64,000 nt of DNA from JACVRW01 sp963734365 (GCA_963734365.1 CAVTGV010000007.1:248001-312000); one strand, 5' to 3'. Positions 50,085 to 61,300 are shown, counted from the stretch's first letter. The notes: a model not told the origin generated them from the letters alone. Numbers and translations are program-made.

Positions 50085-53000
50085 ATGGTGAGCCCCGCAA
50101 TGTCGTCGCGCGCCAGCACTCATCGCAGTACCCGCGCCGCTGCCGAAGAGGCCGTGCGCTCGCGCCTCGAGCGCCATCGCCTGGATCCGTTCGAGGTGCC
50201 GGCCACCCTCGGCGACAGGGCGGGCAGGCCGGCCGGACGACTCAAGTCATTGATGATCATGGCCGCCGCGCCGTTCGCGATAGCGGCAGCGTGCGTCGCC
50301 TCGCCTTCTGTCGCCCAGGCCGACGGGCCGGTGGCCGGTGGCTCGCCGGGCGAAGGGTTGCCGCCGGCCGGTGCCGCGCCGACCCCTCCGCCGCCCGCGC
50401 CGGTGGATCCCAACAACGACGGCGATCCGACCAACGACACGATGCCGGGCAACGAGACGCCGGCTGACTGGGCGGCGTCGCAGGAGCCGGAGGCTCCGCC
50501 GCCGCCTCCGGAGCCGGAGCCGCCGCCGCCTCCCCCGGAGGAACCGGCGGGGGACCCACCCGGATTGACGGAGGAGGCGGCCGAAGCCGGCTCTCTGGCG
50601 CTCGCGGGCGAGTCAGCTCCGAGCGCGCCCCAGGAGCTGGGCGAGCCGGAGAAGCCCGAGGAGCCTGAGCCGACGGCCGCACCCGTGGTCGACGACGGTC
50701 CGGCCGAGTACGACCCGGCAACCTTTCACGGGGAGACCGGTGAGACAACCGCGGCGGATGGCCCGGACAAGGTGGAGGTGCCGGACGAGGCGACCGCAGC
50801 ACAGCGCGACCTCGATGCCTGGAACGCTCAGCAGGCCGGGGACGGCGATTCCGACACCCAGGCGCTGCCCGGCTCGGACGAGAACCCCGTCCCGGAGGAT
50901 CCGGTCCCGCCTGTCCAGGCCGCCCCCGGGCCCACCGACACCGATACCAACGACGACTCCAGCAACGAGACTCGGGTAGACGCGGCCGGCCCTTCCGAGG
51001 GGGACGATCGCGGCGTCGTCAACACCGTGCTCGACGCCGCCTCGCAGAACGCTGCCGTGATCGGCCTCGGCGTGCCCAGCCCGGGGGCCACGCCGCCGCC
51101 GGTGGGCACCCGCGACGCCGCAGGCAACGTCCGGACCGAGAACGGCTGGCTCGACGACGACAATCCCGACGACCCCAACGACACGGGGACGGGCAACTTC
51201 CTCGCGGACGGCGCACCCGGTTGGGAGAGCACGGATGGGCACGTGCTGCTGACGCCGGAGGGCAGAGAGCTCGGGCCCGACGGTTCCGGTGGCTTCTGGG
51301 TCCCCAAGGATTCGCAGGGCGTTACGGAGACCGGGGATCCGCTGATGCCAAACCTCGCCGACCCCGACGGTGGGCTCGTCCCCACGAGCGCCGAGAACGG
51401 CGACGTGCAGTTCACCGACGGCGCCTGGCGCAACAACGTGACCGGCGAGCAGCTGCTCGTCCCCGGTGGCGGCGAGCTCAACGAGGACGGGACCAACGGC
51501 GTCTGGACCCCTGGCGACGCGCCCGACGAGAACGTGACCGGAGTGAACAGCTCGGGCGTCGGAGCTCTACGCGGTGCTCCCGGTGCTCAAGAGGTGAACA
51601 CCGGGAAGGGCACGTGGTCGCCGGTGTCCGATGAACAGGCATCGCAGATCGTCACCGCGAACGAGCGCGCGGCCGAGACACGCAGGCGCGCCGAGGCGGA
51701 GATGGCTGCCGGCAACACCAGCCGGGGGCCGAGCGACCTGGTCGACGGCGCGGAGTCCGCTCGGAGCTCTGAGATCGACGCGATCCTGCACGTTCCCGAT
51801 GGCGCACTCCCGGCGCGCGTCCAGGCCGGAGGCCCGAGCGCAGCGGCCGAGCCCGGCACCGTGCCCGTTGCCTTGAGCGGGCGAGGGCCCAACCTTCCTA
51901 ACCCGGACAACGCCAATGACGTCAGCGGCCCTGCCGGCGAGTGGGACGCCGACGGCTCGCTACCCGGCTGGCAGCCGCCGGCGCCAGGAGCCGCTCCGCC
52001 GGGAGCGCCCGCGGCCGTGCCCGAGCTGCCCGCGCGTCTCACCGCGGCCAACACGGTCGACTACCGGAACTCGCTCACGGCGGAACAGAGAGCCCGCTTC
52101 GACGCAGCCGTCGAGACAGGCGCTCTCAGGCTCGATCCGGTGAACGGTGATGCGTTGCCCAACGGGAGGGATCCGTCCGCTGCACCGCTGATCCCCCAGG
52201 ACGAGAGCACCTGGGCGAATCCACCGCCTCCGACCGTGCAGCCCGACGATCCCACCAGGGTGGGCCAGCGCACCGATCTGCTGCACTGGATCCAGACGGG
52301 CCTCGAGGGCCAGCGGCTCACGCGCGAGAACTACGTCGCGGCGGGGCTCGACCCAGAGGACCCGCGTGTCACCGACCACTACCGCTACCTCGACCAGCTC
52401 CCGGCCGAGCAGCAGAGGGCGGCGGTCGACCGTGCCGGCGATGTGCTCAGCGAAGAGCAGCAGGCCGCGGTCTGCGGAGATCGCCACAACTGTGCGAACT
52501 TCATGAGCGAGCTCAGTCCACAGGCTCGCCAAACGGCTTTGACCGGGACGGATCATCCGGGCAACTCGACCGAGTTGCCCTTGGCGGGCGGGCTGGCAGG
52601 CCCGCCGGTACCGGTCGCCGATGGCGCCTCCGAGCAAGCTCGCGCGGAGGCTGAGCTCGCCACGAGCTTCGCGCAGCGCGCCCAGTCCGGAGCGATCATC
52701 CCCCTCGCGGTGCGGGATCGCTACGAGGAGAACCTGGCCGCCCTCAGAGCCGGCGACCCCCCTCCGGACGCCCCACGCACCCCCGACGAGCAGCGCAACC
52801 ACGATCTGGCGCTCGGGGCGCTGGCGCTGCAGAGCGCCTACGACGAGACCTCGCCGCAGATGCGCGGCTACGAGACCCCCGATCAGCAGCCCGGCGGCTC
52901 GGTGATTCCGAGCACGGTGGTCCTGAGTGATGCGGCCGGCGCCGAGGCGGTCGGCCCTCTCGCGCCTCGAACCCCTGGACTTCCTTCGCTGCCCGCGGAC

Positions 53001-54575
53001 TTCGCTCCCGCACCGGTGACCCTCGAGAGCCAGGCCCGACGCAAGGCCTTCGAGCTGGGCCTGGATCAGCTTCAGCACGAGGACGGTCCCACCGCTCAGG
53101 AGCTCGACCCACTGCCGCACCTTGCCTACGGCGACGAGACGGCTCGCTACGAGCGCAAGGAGATCGTGGAAGGGCGAGAGGTCTGGGTGCCGGTCACCGA
53201 CTCCGAGTTCGACACGGTGAACTCCGTCAATCCGACCTACGCGGCCGAGGCCTATCGGCCGACGGCCAACCACGACGCCGTGGCGGAGCGGGCGACGGCG
53301 GAGCAACGCGACCGTGCCATCGAGCTCTACACCCTCCAGAACATCGGCTGGGGCGAACCGCAGCAGCCGATGGAGGGGGCGCCCGGACAGCAGATCGAGA
53401 TCCCGACCTACACCGAGGCCGAGCGGCAGGCGGCGCGCGACCGCTACAACGAGCTGTTCGGCTCGCCGGCGGGACCCGCCACGCTCGCCCAGGATCGAAT
53501 GGTCCGGCCTCCCGTGGAGGTGCTGCTCGCCGCAGGCGGCGCCCACCAGCCTGAGCTCGCCTCTCTGCAGGATCCGCTCGCCTCGGCCCGCCGGTACAGC
53601 GGTGCGGCCGAAGGCCAGAACGGCGATGGAACCCGCGTGCACGGCGCCGACGACCGGCATCCGGGCGCGACCGAGCAGCTCGCCGTGGTCCCACTCGAGT
53701 CGGACAACCTCTTCGGTGGAGCGGAGATCGGCCCGGGCGGCCGGGACCAGGACGCCGCCGACATCGCGAACGCGTTGTCCGAGCTCGGCAACAACCTCCC
53801 GCAGCCCTTCCACGTCGGAGAGGACGAGAACGGGGTCACCGGCTCCTTGAAGATGCTCTTCAACGGCGGCGTCGATCTTGCGGACGGGCTGCTGAAGATG
53901 CCGCAATTCGCCCTCACCGCCGCATCCAACGCCGACACCAGCCTCTCCAACTACCTCTCAGACGGCAACCGCTCGGCCCTGGGCCGGCCGATCCGCCTGT
54001 CCTCCGAAGCCATACCGGAGATCGGTGAGTCCCCGAGCGGCGCTGGAGTTCGTAACAACCCGTTCGTCGAGAACTACCTGAAGACCATCCCCTTCCAGTC
54101 GACCCTTGGCCGCAGCCCACAGGAGAACGACGACCTCTACTCCGAGTACCCCATAACGCAGCTGTTCACGGACTGCGGCGCCGCCTGCATGGTCCTTCCG
54201 ATCAAGGTGGCCCGCGAGGCCACGGGCCTCAGCGCCGCGGGTTCGCTGATCGAACGCGGAATGGTCCGGCTGGGCGACCGGGCGCGCGCCCGAGCGATGG
54301 CCCGCTCGGATCTGCCAAGAGGCGGGAGCACAACTTCGTCGCCGCAGCCGCTCCCGGACGCGTCGGTCTCCACGCCTGAGCCGGTGGCGGAGCCGGCCGC
54401 ACCCGATCGATTCGCAGTGAGTCGGGATCGGATCCTCGATGACGATCCGGCCCAGGCGCTCCTGGACGCGGGTCCCGAGGATCCGGCCTCCGCGGTCGCG
54501 GCCACCCCGTTGGAGCTGGCCAACGCACGGTTGGCGGACCGTCCGAGTCGAAGCTCGCGGTCTCGACACGCCTGA
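50085..54575 (+). CDS. Giant exported acidic/proline-rich protein, 1496 residues
   Basis: An N-terminal Arg-rich extension of about 53 residues precedes a signal or anchor helix (about 56-78, LMIMAAAPFAIAAACVASPSVAQA). About 200 residues of Pro/Glu-rich sequence follow (PPPPPEPEPPPPPPEE), then an acidic, repeat-like region in which segments such as TPEGRELGPDGSGGFW and VPGGGELNEDGTNGVW recur. A long helical/loop region (about 650-1400) contains one cysteine pair context (VCGDRHNCANF). No known catalytic motif seen. The frame ends in SRSSRSRHA after an apparent frameshift near 54545, beyond which coding sequence continues in another frame. It may be only the first part of a much larger gene. 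Confidence 0.8.
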   Translation: MVSPAMSSRASTHRSTRAAAEEAVRSRLERHRLDPFEVPATLGDRAGRPAGRLKSLMIMAAAPFAIAAACVASPSVAQADGPVAGGSPGEGLPPAGAAPTPPPPAPVDPNNDGDPTNDTMPGNETPADWAASQEPEAPPPPPEPEPPPPPPEEPAGDPPGLTEEAAEAGSLALAGESAPSAPQELGEPEKPEEPEPTAAPVVDDGPAEYDPATFHGETGETTAADGPDKVEVPDEATAAQRDLDAWNAQQAGDGDSDTQALPGSDENPVPEDPVPPVQAAPGPTDTDTNDDSSNETRVDAAGPSEGDDRGVVNTVLDAASQNAAVIGLGVPSPGATPPPVGTRDAAGNVRTENGWLDDDNPDDPNDTGTGNFLADGAPGWESTDGHVLLTPEGRELGPDGSGGFWVPKDSQGVTETGDPLMPNLADPDGGLVPTSAENGDVQFTDGAWRNNVTGEQLLVPGGGELNEDGTNGVWTPGDAPDENVTGVNSSGVGALRGAPGAQEVNTGKGTWSPVSDEQASQIVTANERAAETRRRAEAEMAAGNTSRGPSDLVDGAESARSSEIDAILHVPDGALPARVQAGGPSAAAEPGTVPVALSGRGPNLPNPDNANDVSGPAGEWDADGSLPGWQPPAPGAAPPGAPAAVPELPARLTAANTVDYRNSLTAEQRARFDAAVETGALRLDPVNGDALPNGRDPSAAPLIPQDESTWANPPPPTVQPDDPTRVGQRTDLLHWIQTGLEGQRLTRENYVAAGLDPEDPRVTDHYRYLDQLPAEQQRAAVDRAGDVLSEEQQAAVCGDRHNCANFMSELSPQARQTALTGTDHPGNSTELPLAGGLAGPPVPVADGASEQARAEAELATSFAQRAQSGAIIPLAVRDRYEENLAALRAGDPPPDAPRTPDEQRNHDLALGALALQSAYDETSPQMRGYETPDQQPGGSVIPSTVVLSDAAGAEAVGPLAPRTPGLPSLPADFAPAPVTLESQARRKAFELGLDQLQHEDGPTAQELDPLPHLAYGDETARYERKEIVEGREVWVPVTDSEFDTVNSVNPTYAAEAYRPTANHDAVAERATAEQRDRAIELYTLQNIGWGEPQQPMEGAPGQQIEIPTYTEAERQAARDRYNELFGSPAGPATLAQDRMVRPPVEVLLAAGGAHQPELASLQDPLASARRYSGAAEGQNGDGTRVHGADDRHPGATEQLAVVPLESDNLFGGAEIGPGGRDQDAADIANALSELGNNLPQPFHVGEDENGVTGSLKMLFNGGVDLADGLLKMPQFALTAASNADTSLSNYLSDGNRSALGRPIRLSSEAIPEIGESPSGAGVRNNPFVENYLKTIPFQSTLGRSPQENDDLYSEYPITQLFTDCGAACMVLPIKVAREATGLSAAGSLIERGMVRLGDRARARAMARSDLPRGGSTTSSPQPLPDASVSTPEPVAEPAAPDRFAVSRDRILDDDPAQALLDAGPEDPASAVAATPLELANARLADRPSRSSRSRHA

Positions 54576-55694
54576 CACGGCGGGCGCAGCCGTCATTGAC
54601 GGCGCGGTCGCGCTCATCGAGGCCGATGCACGTTCGCGTGCCGCCGCGGGCCTCGACCCCGCCGGTCGCGGCCGCAGGATCTCAGCGCGGCAGCACGGCC
54701 GCCGTTGGCGGAAATGCGCGCGTCGGTCGATCCTGGGCGGCCCCAGGTGCCCCTCGCGTTCCGCCGGGGGTGGGCCGGGGCCGGCCGCGCAGCGGACCGG
54801 CGCCGGAGTCGAGCGACGAAGGAACCTCCCGGAGTCCGGGGCGATGGATGGTGTGACCCGGATTCACCAGGCCCGCATGGCTCGAGGAGGCGGGCCGCGT
54901 CGAGGGAGCAGCGTAAACAGCGCCCGTACAGCCGTGCTTCCGAGTCTGCGCCACGTCCCAATCGCGCGGAACGTCGTGCCTCCGGCCGGGGCGAGCAGCT
55001 GCTCACGCCCGAAGAGTTCCTGAGGCGACGCGAGGTGGCCGCTCGAGCCCTCGCTGCCGACTTGGAATGGCAGCGCCGAATACGTGACTGAGGCGGAGCG
55101 TGTCTCGGCCCGCGTGGAGCAGGCCTCTCTACGAAGTCTCGAGGCGGAACTCGAAACACTCGCGTACCAAATCCCGATGTTCCCGGCGAGTTCCTGTACC
55201 CGACATTGCGGCGCGGGTCAGAGCCTGGCGACCGTCTGACTGTCGAATACCTGCCGAGACCACTCCAGGACAATCCCGGCGCCGCAAGGGCTACGACCTC
55301 CAAGACCGCACAGAAGTCTCCCGCGAGCGTCGGCAAGCGGATCCGCGACGAGCTGCGCGAGTGGATCGTGCGCGGCGCGCTGATCGGGGAGCTCATCCTC
55401 AACGGCCTTGCCCACACGCACGGTGACGCGAGCGTCCCGCGCCCGGCGATCGAGATGGCGGCTGACGATGCGCGCCCGCCCGGCGCGGTCGTCGATGTCG
55501 CCGCGGGTCGAGGCGACTCTCTCGCGCCGAACCTGCCGGAGCGGACCGCGCAACAGGAGCCAGGGTCGCAGGATCGCCGGCACCGCGGAGACTTCGTTCG
55601 GACAGCGCCTGCTCGATCTGCTGGGCGGCGAAGGGGGCCGGTCGCGGCATGCCGATCCGCAATCCGTTCGAAGTGCTCCGTCGCATGAGCACGG
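54545..55694 (+). pseudogene. Frameshifted coding sequence linking two giant open frames
   Basis: Coding-like blocks follow one another in different frames with almost no gap: GLDTPDTAGAAVIDGAVALIEA (54560s-54640s), LAEMRASVDPGRPQVPLAF (about 54703-54760), GEQLLTPEEFLRRREVAARAL and EWQRRIRD (to 55091), TEAERVSARVEQASLRSLEAE (from about 55087), VPGEFLYPTLRRGSEPGDRLTVEYL (about 55180-55255) onward, and IRNPFEVLRRMSTDGDESI (about 55655-55710). Helical, charged, linker-like composition is shared with the flanking proteins. At least five frame changes. Either consensus errors within one giant gene or a decayed junction between two genes. Confidence 0.55.
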
Positions 55695-58358
55695 ATGGCG
55701 ATGAATCGATCGTCGGTCTCGGGTCCAGTGTTCACACAGAGGGGCCCGATTCGGCTTGTTCGTGGGTTGGCCGCGGCAGCTTCGCTTCTCGAGGAAGCGG
55801 CCGAACCGAACATCGTCACCTACCTACCGGCCGCTCAAAGCTCGGCGGGGCTGACGATCGACCTGTCGAGCTCAGACGAGACTGACTCGCGCGATCTATC
55901 CCACGCCCTCGACCAGGCCGCGCGCGGCCTGAGGCCCGGGACCCAGGTGACCGTCCGAAGCGAAGGGCCGGCAACCGCCACCCCAGAGCAGGTCCTCGCC
56001 GCGGCGGACGAGCACGGCTTCGGGGTCATCGCGATCGACCGCGGCGCGGGGGGCGGCTTCTCGGTGAGGTTGAGTACCCCGGCGCCGGCCGCTGTCCGGT
56101 CCGCCGGTGGCGCTGCGGGCTCGCAAGAGGTGGGCCCGCTCGAGCGCACCGCGGCCCGGACGCTCGAGCGGCGCAGGGTGAGGAACGAAATCCGCCCGCT
56201 GATGCGTGCCAACGACGTGCGCCGTGTCACCGTGCGCGAGCTCGCGCACGACATAGCGCGAAGGCACAACCCGACGGCCTACCCGGACCGATCGCGGCCG
56301 GCCATCGAACGTCAAGTCGACGAGTGGATCCGCCACTACGTCTCGCGCCAGCCGGACATGAGCGTTCGCGGCCGCTCGATTCGCCGCGCCGCCAGTCGAC
56401 CGGCGGTGCCCGAGAGAGGTCTGCCGGCTTGGGCTGGGATCCTCGGCCAGGTCTTCGAGGCCAGCGGCCGAACCGAATTGAGCGTGTCCACCATCGTGGG
56501 AGCGCTGCGGGCTGCTGATCAGAGGTTCGCGAAGGTCAACCGGTGGGGAATCGAGAGCATCGCGGAGAGGGCCCGCGGTCTGGCCCTGACAGGCAACGTC
56601 GTCCGGTCCGAGGCTGACACTCAGCGAACCGAGGAGGCAACGACCCCCGCTGAATCGGATGACAGTGGACCCAGCGGCGGCCGCAACGGTTCGGCCTATT
56701 CCTCGCTCGCTCCCGGCCTGGCGCTTCCCTTCGTGATGGGCCACGTGTCGCCGATCGCCGCCGAGGCTGCGCAGATGTCCGCGTTCGCCGTCGCGACCGC
56801 CGGGTCGCTCTACGTCGGCTACCGACTCGTCAAGGGGCTTCTCGCCCCGCGCCGCTCCCAGCCCGCGGCGGCCCCGGCCGGCGACCAGAAGGCGCACCCC
56901 GCGATCCGCGAGTGGCGTCAGCTCACGGCATCTGCCGCCCTCGCTCTCGCGTTGGCCGCGGCGGGCACCGCATTGAGCGCCGCCCTCGGTAGGGCGCGGG
57001 TGCGAGCGCTCGCGCCGACGCAACAGGAAATCATCGTCCAGGTGGGAGAGACACCCGTGGACGAGAGGACGAGCACGGTCAACATTCGCGGTCCCCCGCT
57101 GCCCGTCGCGCGTCAGAAGAACGTCGCGGCGAGCGCCACGGGCCGTCCGGCCGCGACGACCAACGGCAACCCAATCTTCCAGCCCGAAATCGCCAGCCGA
57201 CCCACGCGCCTCGCGACCTTCGGGCCTAGCCTGCTGTCGCTGCCGCTGGGCTGGGAGCTGACGGGGAAGACGCCGCTCGCCCAGCTCGCCGCGAACATCG
57301 ATCCCGCTCAGGCCCAGCAGGCCTTCGGCTTGCTGATCGGGTCGGGCGTGGTCTGGACAGCGGGGCGCCTGGCGAGGGCCAGGGACTGGTCCACGGCGCG
57401 CTTGATCAATCTGGGCTCCGGCGTGCTCGGCGGCCTCGGCCTGGCATGGCTCGACTTCGGCGGCGACGGCGTTCTACCAGGCGACGTGGGCGGCTCGCTC
57501 GTGACCGGCGTCATCGGCGCCGGCGTTCTCGATCTCTGGCTGGCTCTCAACAAGTCCGGCAAGACGACCGGCAGCGATCTGCTCGCCACCTTCCTGGCCG
57601 GTGGCGGAACGGTGCTCGGCGGGGTGATCGGCTACGGCTCGGCCGCCGATGCCGCCGCGAGCGTGGAGGGCGGCATCTACGGGCTCGCCGCCGGGGTGGT
57701 GGCCGCCGCGCTGGCCGACGTGGTGGTCAGCTCGGACTCGGACACCAAGGCGTCGGCCTTGATCGCCCTCGCGGGCGGCGCGACTGTAGTCGCCATGCTC
57801 GAGCGCGGCGCCGGCGCCGTGCAGCCGGTGGCGTCGATCACAGCGACCGATGCCGGGTCGAGCGTGTTTCCGTTGCTCGTCCTCGCCGGCAGCGGGGCGA
57901 TCGCAACCTACGGCCTGGTCAAGGCGCGCCGAGCGGCGGCGACCACGTCGCCGCCGCGCGGCCGGCGCGCCCTCGCTGCCGGTGCCGTCCTGGCACTGGC
58001 GATGGCGGCCGGCGGCGGTACGGCGCTGAGCGTCGGCGCGGGCACGGCGGAGGCCGGTGTCCCGGCCCGCGCACCGGTTCTCCGGGAGGCCGTCATCCAG
58101 CTGTCTGACAGCCGTCTCAGGACGGACGACGGGCATGTGCAGATCCGCGGCCCGCCGTTCGAGTTCGAACTCGTCCCACCGGTCCGGACACCGCCACGGT
58201 CGAATCGGGCGACACCTTCTGGCAGACCGAGGAGGACCGCCTCCAGCTCGAGGAGACGGCCGCGGCAATCGCTGAAGGCCGCCCCGCCGCCACGGTCAAC
58301 GACAACCCGGCGTTCCAGCCCGAGGTCGCGCGGCGCGTCCAAGAGGACGCCCGCTTGA
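55695..58358 (+). CDS. Giant multi-domain membrane protein, N-terminal part (frame breaks near 58181)
   Basis: About 830 residues up to the frame break. A soluble N-terminal domain (AAEPNIVTYLPAAQSS, then RPGTQVTVRSEGPATATPEQVLAAADEHGFGVIAID) is followed by two helix-turn-helix-like segments (RRVTVRELAHDIARRHNP and VSTIVGALRAADQRFAKVNRWGIE). About ten hydrophobic segments come next, from FVMGHVSPIAAEAAQMSAFAVA to LAMAAGGGTALSVGAG. A module (IRGPP...GRPAAT-N-NP-FQPE) occurs once here near 57080-57199 and again just past the frame break. The 58 or so codons after 58181 in this frame (RTPPRSNRATPSGRP...) are non-biological in composition, which marks the frameshift. Start uncertain. Confidence 0.65.
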   Translation: MAMNRSSVSGPVFTQRGPIRLVRGLAAAASLLEEAAEPNIVTYLPAAQSSAGLTIDLSSSDETDSRDLSHALDQAARGLRPGTQVTVRSEGPATATPEQVLAAADEHGFGVIAIDRGAGGGFSVRLSTPAPAAVRSAGGAAGSQEVGPLERTAARTLERRRVRNEIRPLMRANDVRRVTVRELAHDIARRHNPTAYPDRSRPAIERQVDEWIRHYVSRQPDMSVRGRSIRRAASRPAVPERGLPAWAGILGQVFEASGRTELSVSTIVGALRAADQRFAKVNRWGIESIAERARGLALTGNVVRSEADTQRTEEATTPAESDDSGPSGGRNGSAYSSLAPGLALPFVMGHVSPIAAEAAQMSAFAVATAGSLYVGYRLVKGLLAPRRSQPAAAPAGDQKAHPAIREWRQLTASAALALALAAAGTALSAALGRARVRALAPTQQEIIVQVGETPVDERTSTVNIRGPPLPVARQKNVAASATGRPAATTNGNPIFQPEIASRPTRLATFGPSLLSLPLGWELTGKTPLAQLAANIDPAQAQQAFGLLIGSGVVWTAGRLARARDWSTARLINLGSGVLGGLGLAWLDFGGDGVLPGDVGGSLVTGVIGAGVLDLWLALNKSGKTTGSDLLATFLAGGGTVLGGVIGYGSAADAAASVEGGIYGLAAGVVAAALADVVVSSDSDTKASALIALAGGATVVAMLERGAGAVQPVASITATDAGSSVFPLLVLAGSGAIATYGLVKARRAAATTSPPRGRRALAAGAVLALAMAAGGGTALSVGAGTAEAGVPARAPVLREAVIQLSDSRLRTDDGHVQIRGPPFEFELVPPVRTPPRSNRATPSGRPRRTASSSRRRPRQSLKAAPPPRSTTTRRSSPRSRGASKRTPA

Positions 58359-61300
58359 GCGGAATCACGAGGCCGGAGCGGCTCTTCCCCGGGGACACGC
58401 TGCGCTTCGTGCACCCCACGCCGGCCGCGCCCCAGGCGGCTCCGGAAGGGCCTCGGCGCGCGCCGGCCCAGCCACAGCCCACCACCCCGGCGCCGCAGCC
58501 GGCCCCCAGCGCACCGCCCGCGCCCGACCAGCCGAGCTTCACCACTCCCTACGCCGTGGGGACGGTCGCCGCGCTCGGTGTCGGGGTGGCCGTCCACTAC
58601 CTCCTCCACCGGCGTCGCAAGGGACGGCACGCCCGCGCGAACCGCACCGAGCGCGCCCGCCTTCGTGGCATCGCCGAGCGGCCGGACGCGGAGCGCCGCG
58701 CGGGCGAGCCCGTGAGGGCCGCTCGCGTGCTGGCCGACCTGGTGACCGCTGACCGGCTGTCGCGCCGGACGCACAGCGGCCGGGCAACCCGCTCCACCGC
58801 CGCCGAGATCCGGGACCGCTACGCGAACCTGCCCCCAGAGCAGGCCGAGGTGGCGGCCTGGGAGACAATGCTCGCCGGGCTGGCCGAGGCGGGGGCGCTC
58901 GACGTGGTGGTACGCAGCGGCAGGGGCCGTTACCGCTCCGCCGACTGGTTGCTCGACCTTCTCAACACCGTCGAGCTCACGCGCGCGTTCGAGGCCTCAC
59001 CTATCACGACCGCTCCGGAGCTGGACGCGCTGGACGATCCCGCGAAGGCAGCCGAGGCGGTCACGACCCTGCGGGAAGGCCTCCGGCGCACGCGCCGTGC
59101 GAACGTGCCGCTCCCGCGCTGGCCCGCCACGTGGCGGCCGCGCTTCTTGGTGCGAGGGGCACGCGCCGCTCACATCGTCGAGCTGCGCCGGCGCGGCGTG
59201 GCCCTGCGCTTCGAGCGCCAGAGGCTGAAGGCCGCCGAGAGCGAGGCCGCGGAGAGCCGGGCCGCGGACGCCCAGCGCGGCTTCGGCCGGGTGTACGAGG
59301 CCGCCCTCGACTACGCAGCGATCAACGGCGTGCCGGAGAAGGTGGTCGGACCGATCCTCGACCGCGAGAGCCTGACCTCGCGAGAGCGCGCCGGGCGCAC
59401 CGTACCCGCGGCTCTCGTCGGGATCCTCGGTGGCGCCGGCACGGCGGCGGCCACGCTTCCGTTCGCAGCCACCGATCTCTTCGCGACCCAGTTCGGCGTC
59501 GACGCCACGTCAGTCATCCAGCTCGGGCAGGTGGCGTTCGGGGCCACCGCCGCCGGTCTCTTGTGGGGGTCGGTGCGGGCCAACGTGTGGACGGTGCGCA
59601 CGATCCTCGTGCGGGGCCTGATCACGGCCGGGGCGCTGGTCGGGATCGCCGTGGCGCCCAGCTTCGCGTGGATCCCGCCGATGTTCCTCGGCATCGGCCT
59701 GTTCGACTCGGTCGAGGGCTATGCCCGTGACCGGCTGGACACGGTCCGGCCCCTGCCGCGCCGCGACGCCGAGCGGCGGACGGCGATCGTGAACAGCTGG
59801 TGGAACCTCAGCGCGGGGACCATGCCGATCGGCATCGTCGGCCTGATCGGCGCCTTCGGGCTCAAGCCGGCGCTGGCCATCGCCGGCGTGGCGGTCTACG
59901 CACCGATCACCATCGCGGTCACCTGGGCGCTCCGCGGCGGGCCGCCGCCGCCGAGGCGCGCGCCTGTTTCTCGGCTATGGCAACAGACCAGGCGGCGCAC
60001 TGCCGCGGCCGGCGCCGCTGTCGGCCGCGCCTGGACGGCGACCCGCCGCGCGCCGGTCGGTGTCGCGCGACGGAGCGTCGCCCGTCTGTTCAAGCCGACG
60101 CCCTATCACCTGGTGCTCGCCGGTGGATCGACCGATGCTTTGCTCGTCGGCGGGCTGGGCGTGCTGGTCGGCGTATATCTGGGCGACCTCGAGGCCGCAA
60201 CCACCGCCGCCGTCGTCACGCTCGCCGCGAAGGTCGCCGCGAGCATCGCCACCGCGCGCTGGGGCTCGTTCGTCGCCGGCCGCATGAGCGCGACAGTGCG
60301 CCGCCGCCTGCCCGTGGCCGCGACGCTCATCCAGGTGGCCGCCTTTGCCGGCGTCGCAGCGCTCCCGCTCTACTACACGGCAGGACCGATCGTCTTCTTC
60401 CCGCCGTTCATCGCAAGCGCGATCGCGTCGCAGCTCATCGAGCTCCAGGGCTTCGCGCTCGTCGACGAGGACTTCGAGCGCAGCGGCGTCGATCCGCAGC
60501 TCGGGCAGGTCCGCAAGACGCGCGTGATCGTCGCCCAGGTGGCCGGCTACTTCCTCTTCTCGGGCCTCACCGAGAAGGCGCTGGCCGCCGCCGGCACCCC
60601 AGCGGTGCTCGCGCTCTACGGAGGCTTCGCCACCACCGGGATCGTCTACGGCGCGCTGCTCTCGCGCAAGCCGTTGAGTCGCGGTCCCGGTGCGGCGGCC
60701 AGGGGAGACACGGGAGGCAACGGCCTCGACCAGATCGTCAACCTGCTCGAGAGCGCGCGGGCGGCGGAGGCCGCGGGTGACCGTTCACGAGCCCATGAGC
60801 TGTACGGCACCGCCGAGGCGCACACACCTGCGGCCATCCGGCGCGGTGGACCTACCGCACGCCGGGCGCGCCAACTCGGCGAAGAGGCCCTCGAGGGGCA
60901 GCAGCGCACCCGCGGGATCGAGTGGCCGGTGCCCGGAGACGTCGCCGGCAGCAAGGCGCTGCTCGAGCGCGAGGAGCACGGCCGCTCGCTGGCGGCCGAC
61001 GACCCGTCCGCGCTGCGCGTGCCCCGCGTCACGGTCGCGTCGCTGAGGGGCATGTTCAGTCACGCGCGCCTGGGCGACGCACTCGACTCGGAGGGCGGTC
61101 GGGTCAGGCTCGACCGCTCCGGCGGAGGGCTGGTCTCGGCGCTCGGTCGGCTGGCCTCGAGGAGCTGGGCACGCATGAGGTGGGTGTCCTGGGCGTACGA
61201 GGGGACGCGAGAGCTCCTCGGCACGCGCGGACGCCTCGACGTGCCGGTCGATGCCGCGTCGCTCGAGGGGTTCGAGTACGACAGCCCGTTCGTGTTCAGC

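Noticed and set aside
51960..53906. 648-codon minus-strand open frame opposite the giant exported protein
   Set aside because: Antisense to a coherent plus-strand protein with a signal peptide; composition is of shadow type.
58165..58200. Programmed -1 ribosomal frameshift to join the two giant frames
   Set aside because: No X-XXY-YYZ slippery heptamer is present at the switch point (CTCGTCCCACCGGTCC). A missing G in a short run explains it more simply.
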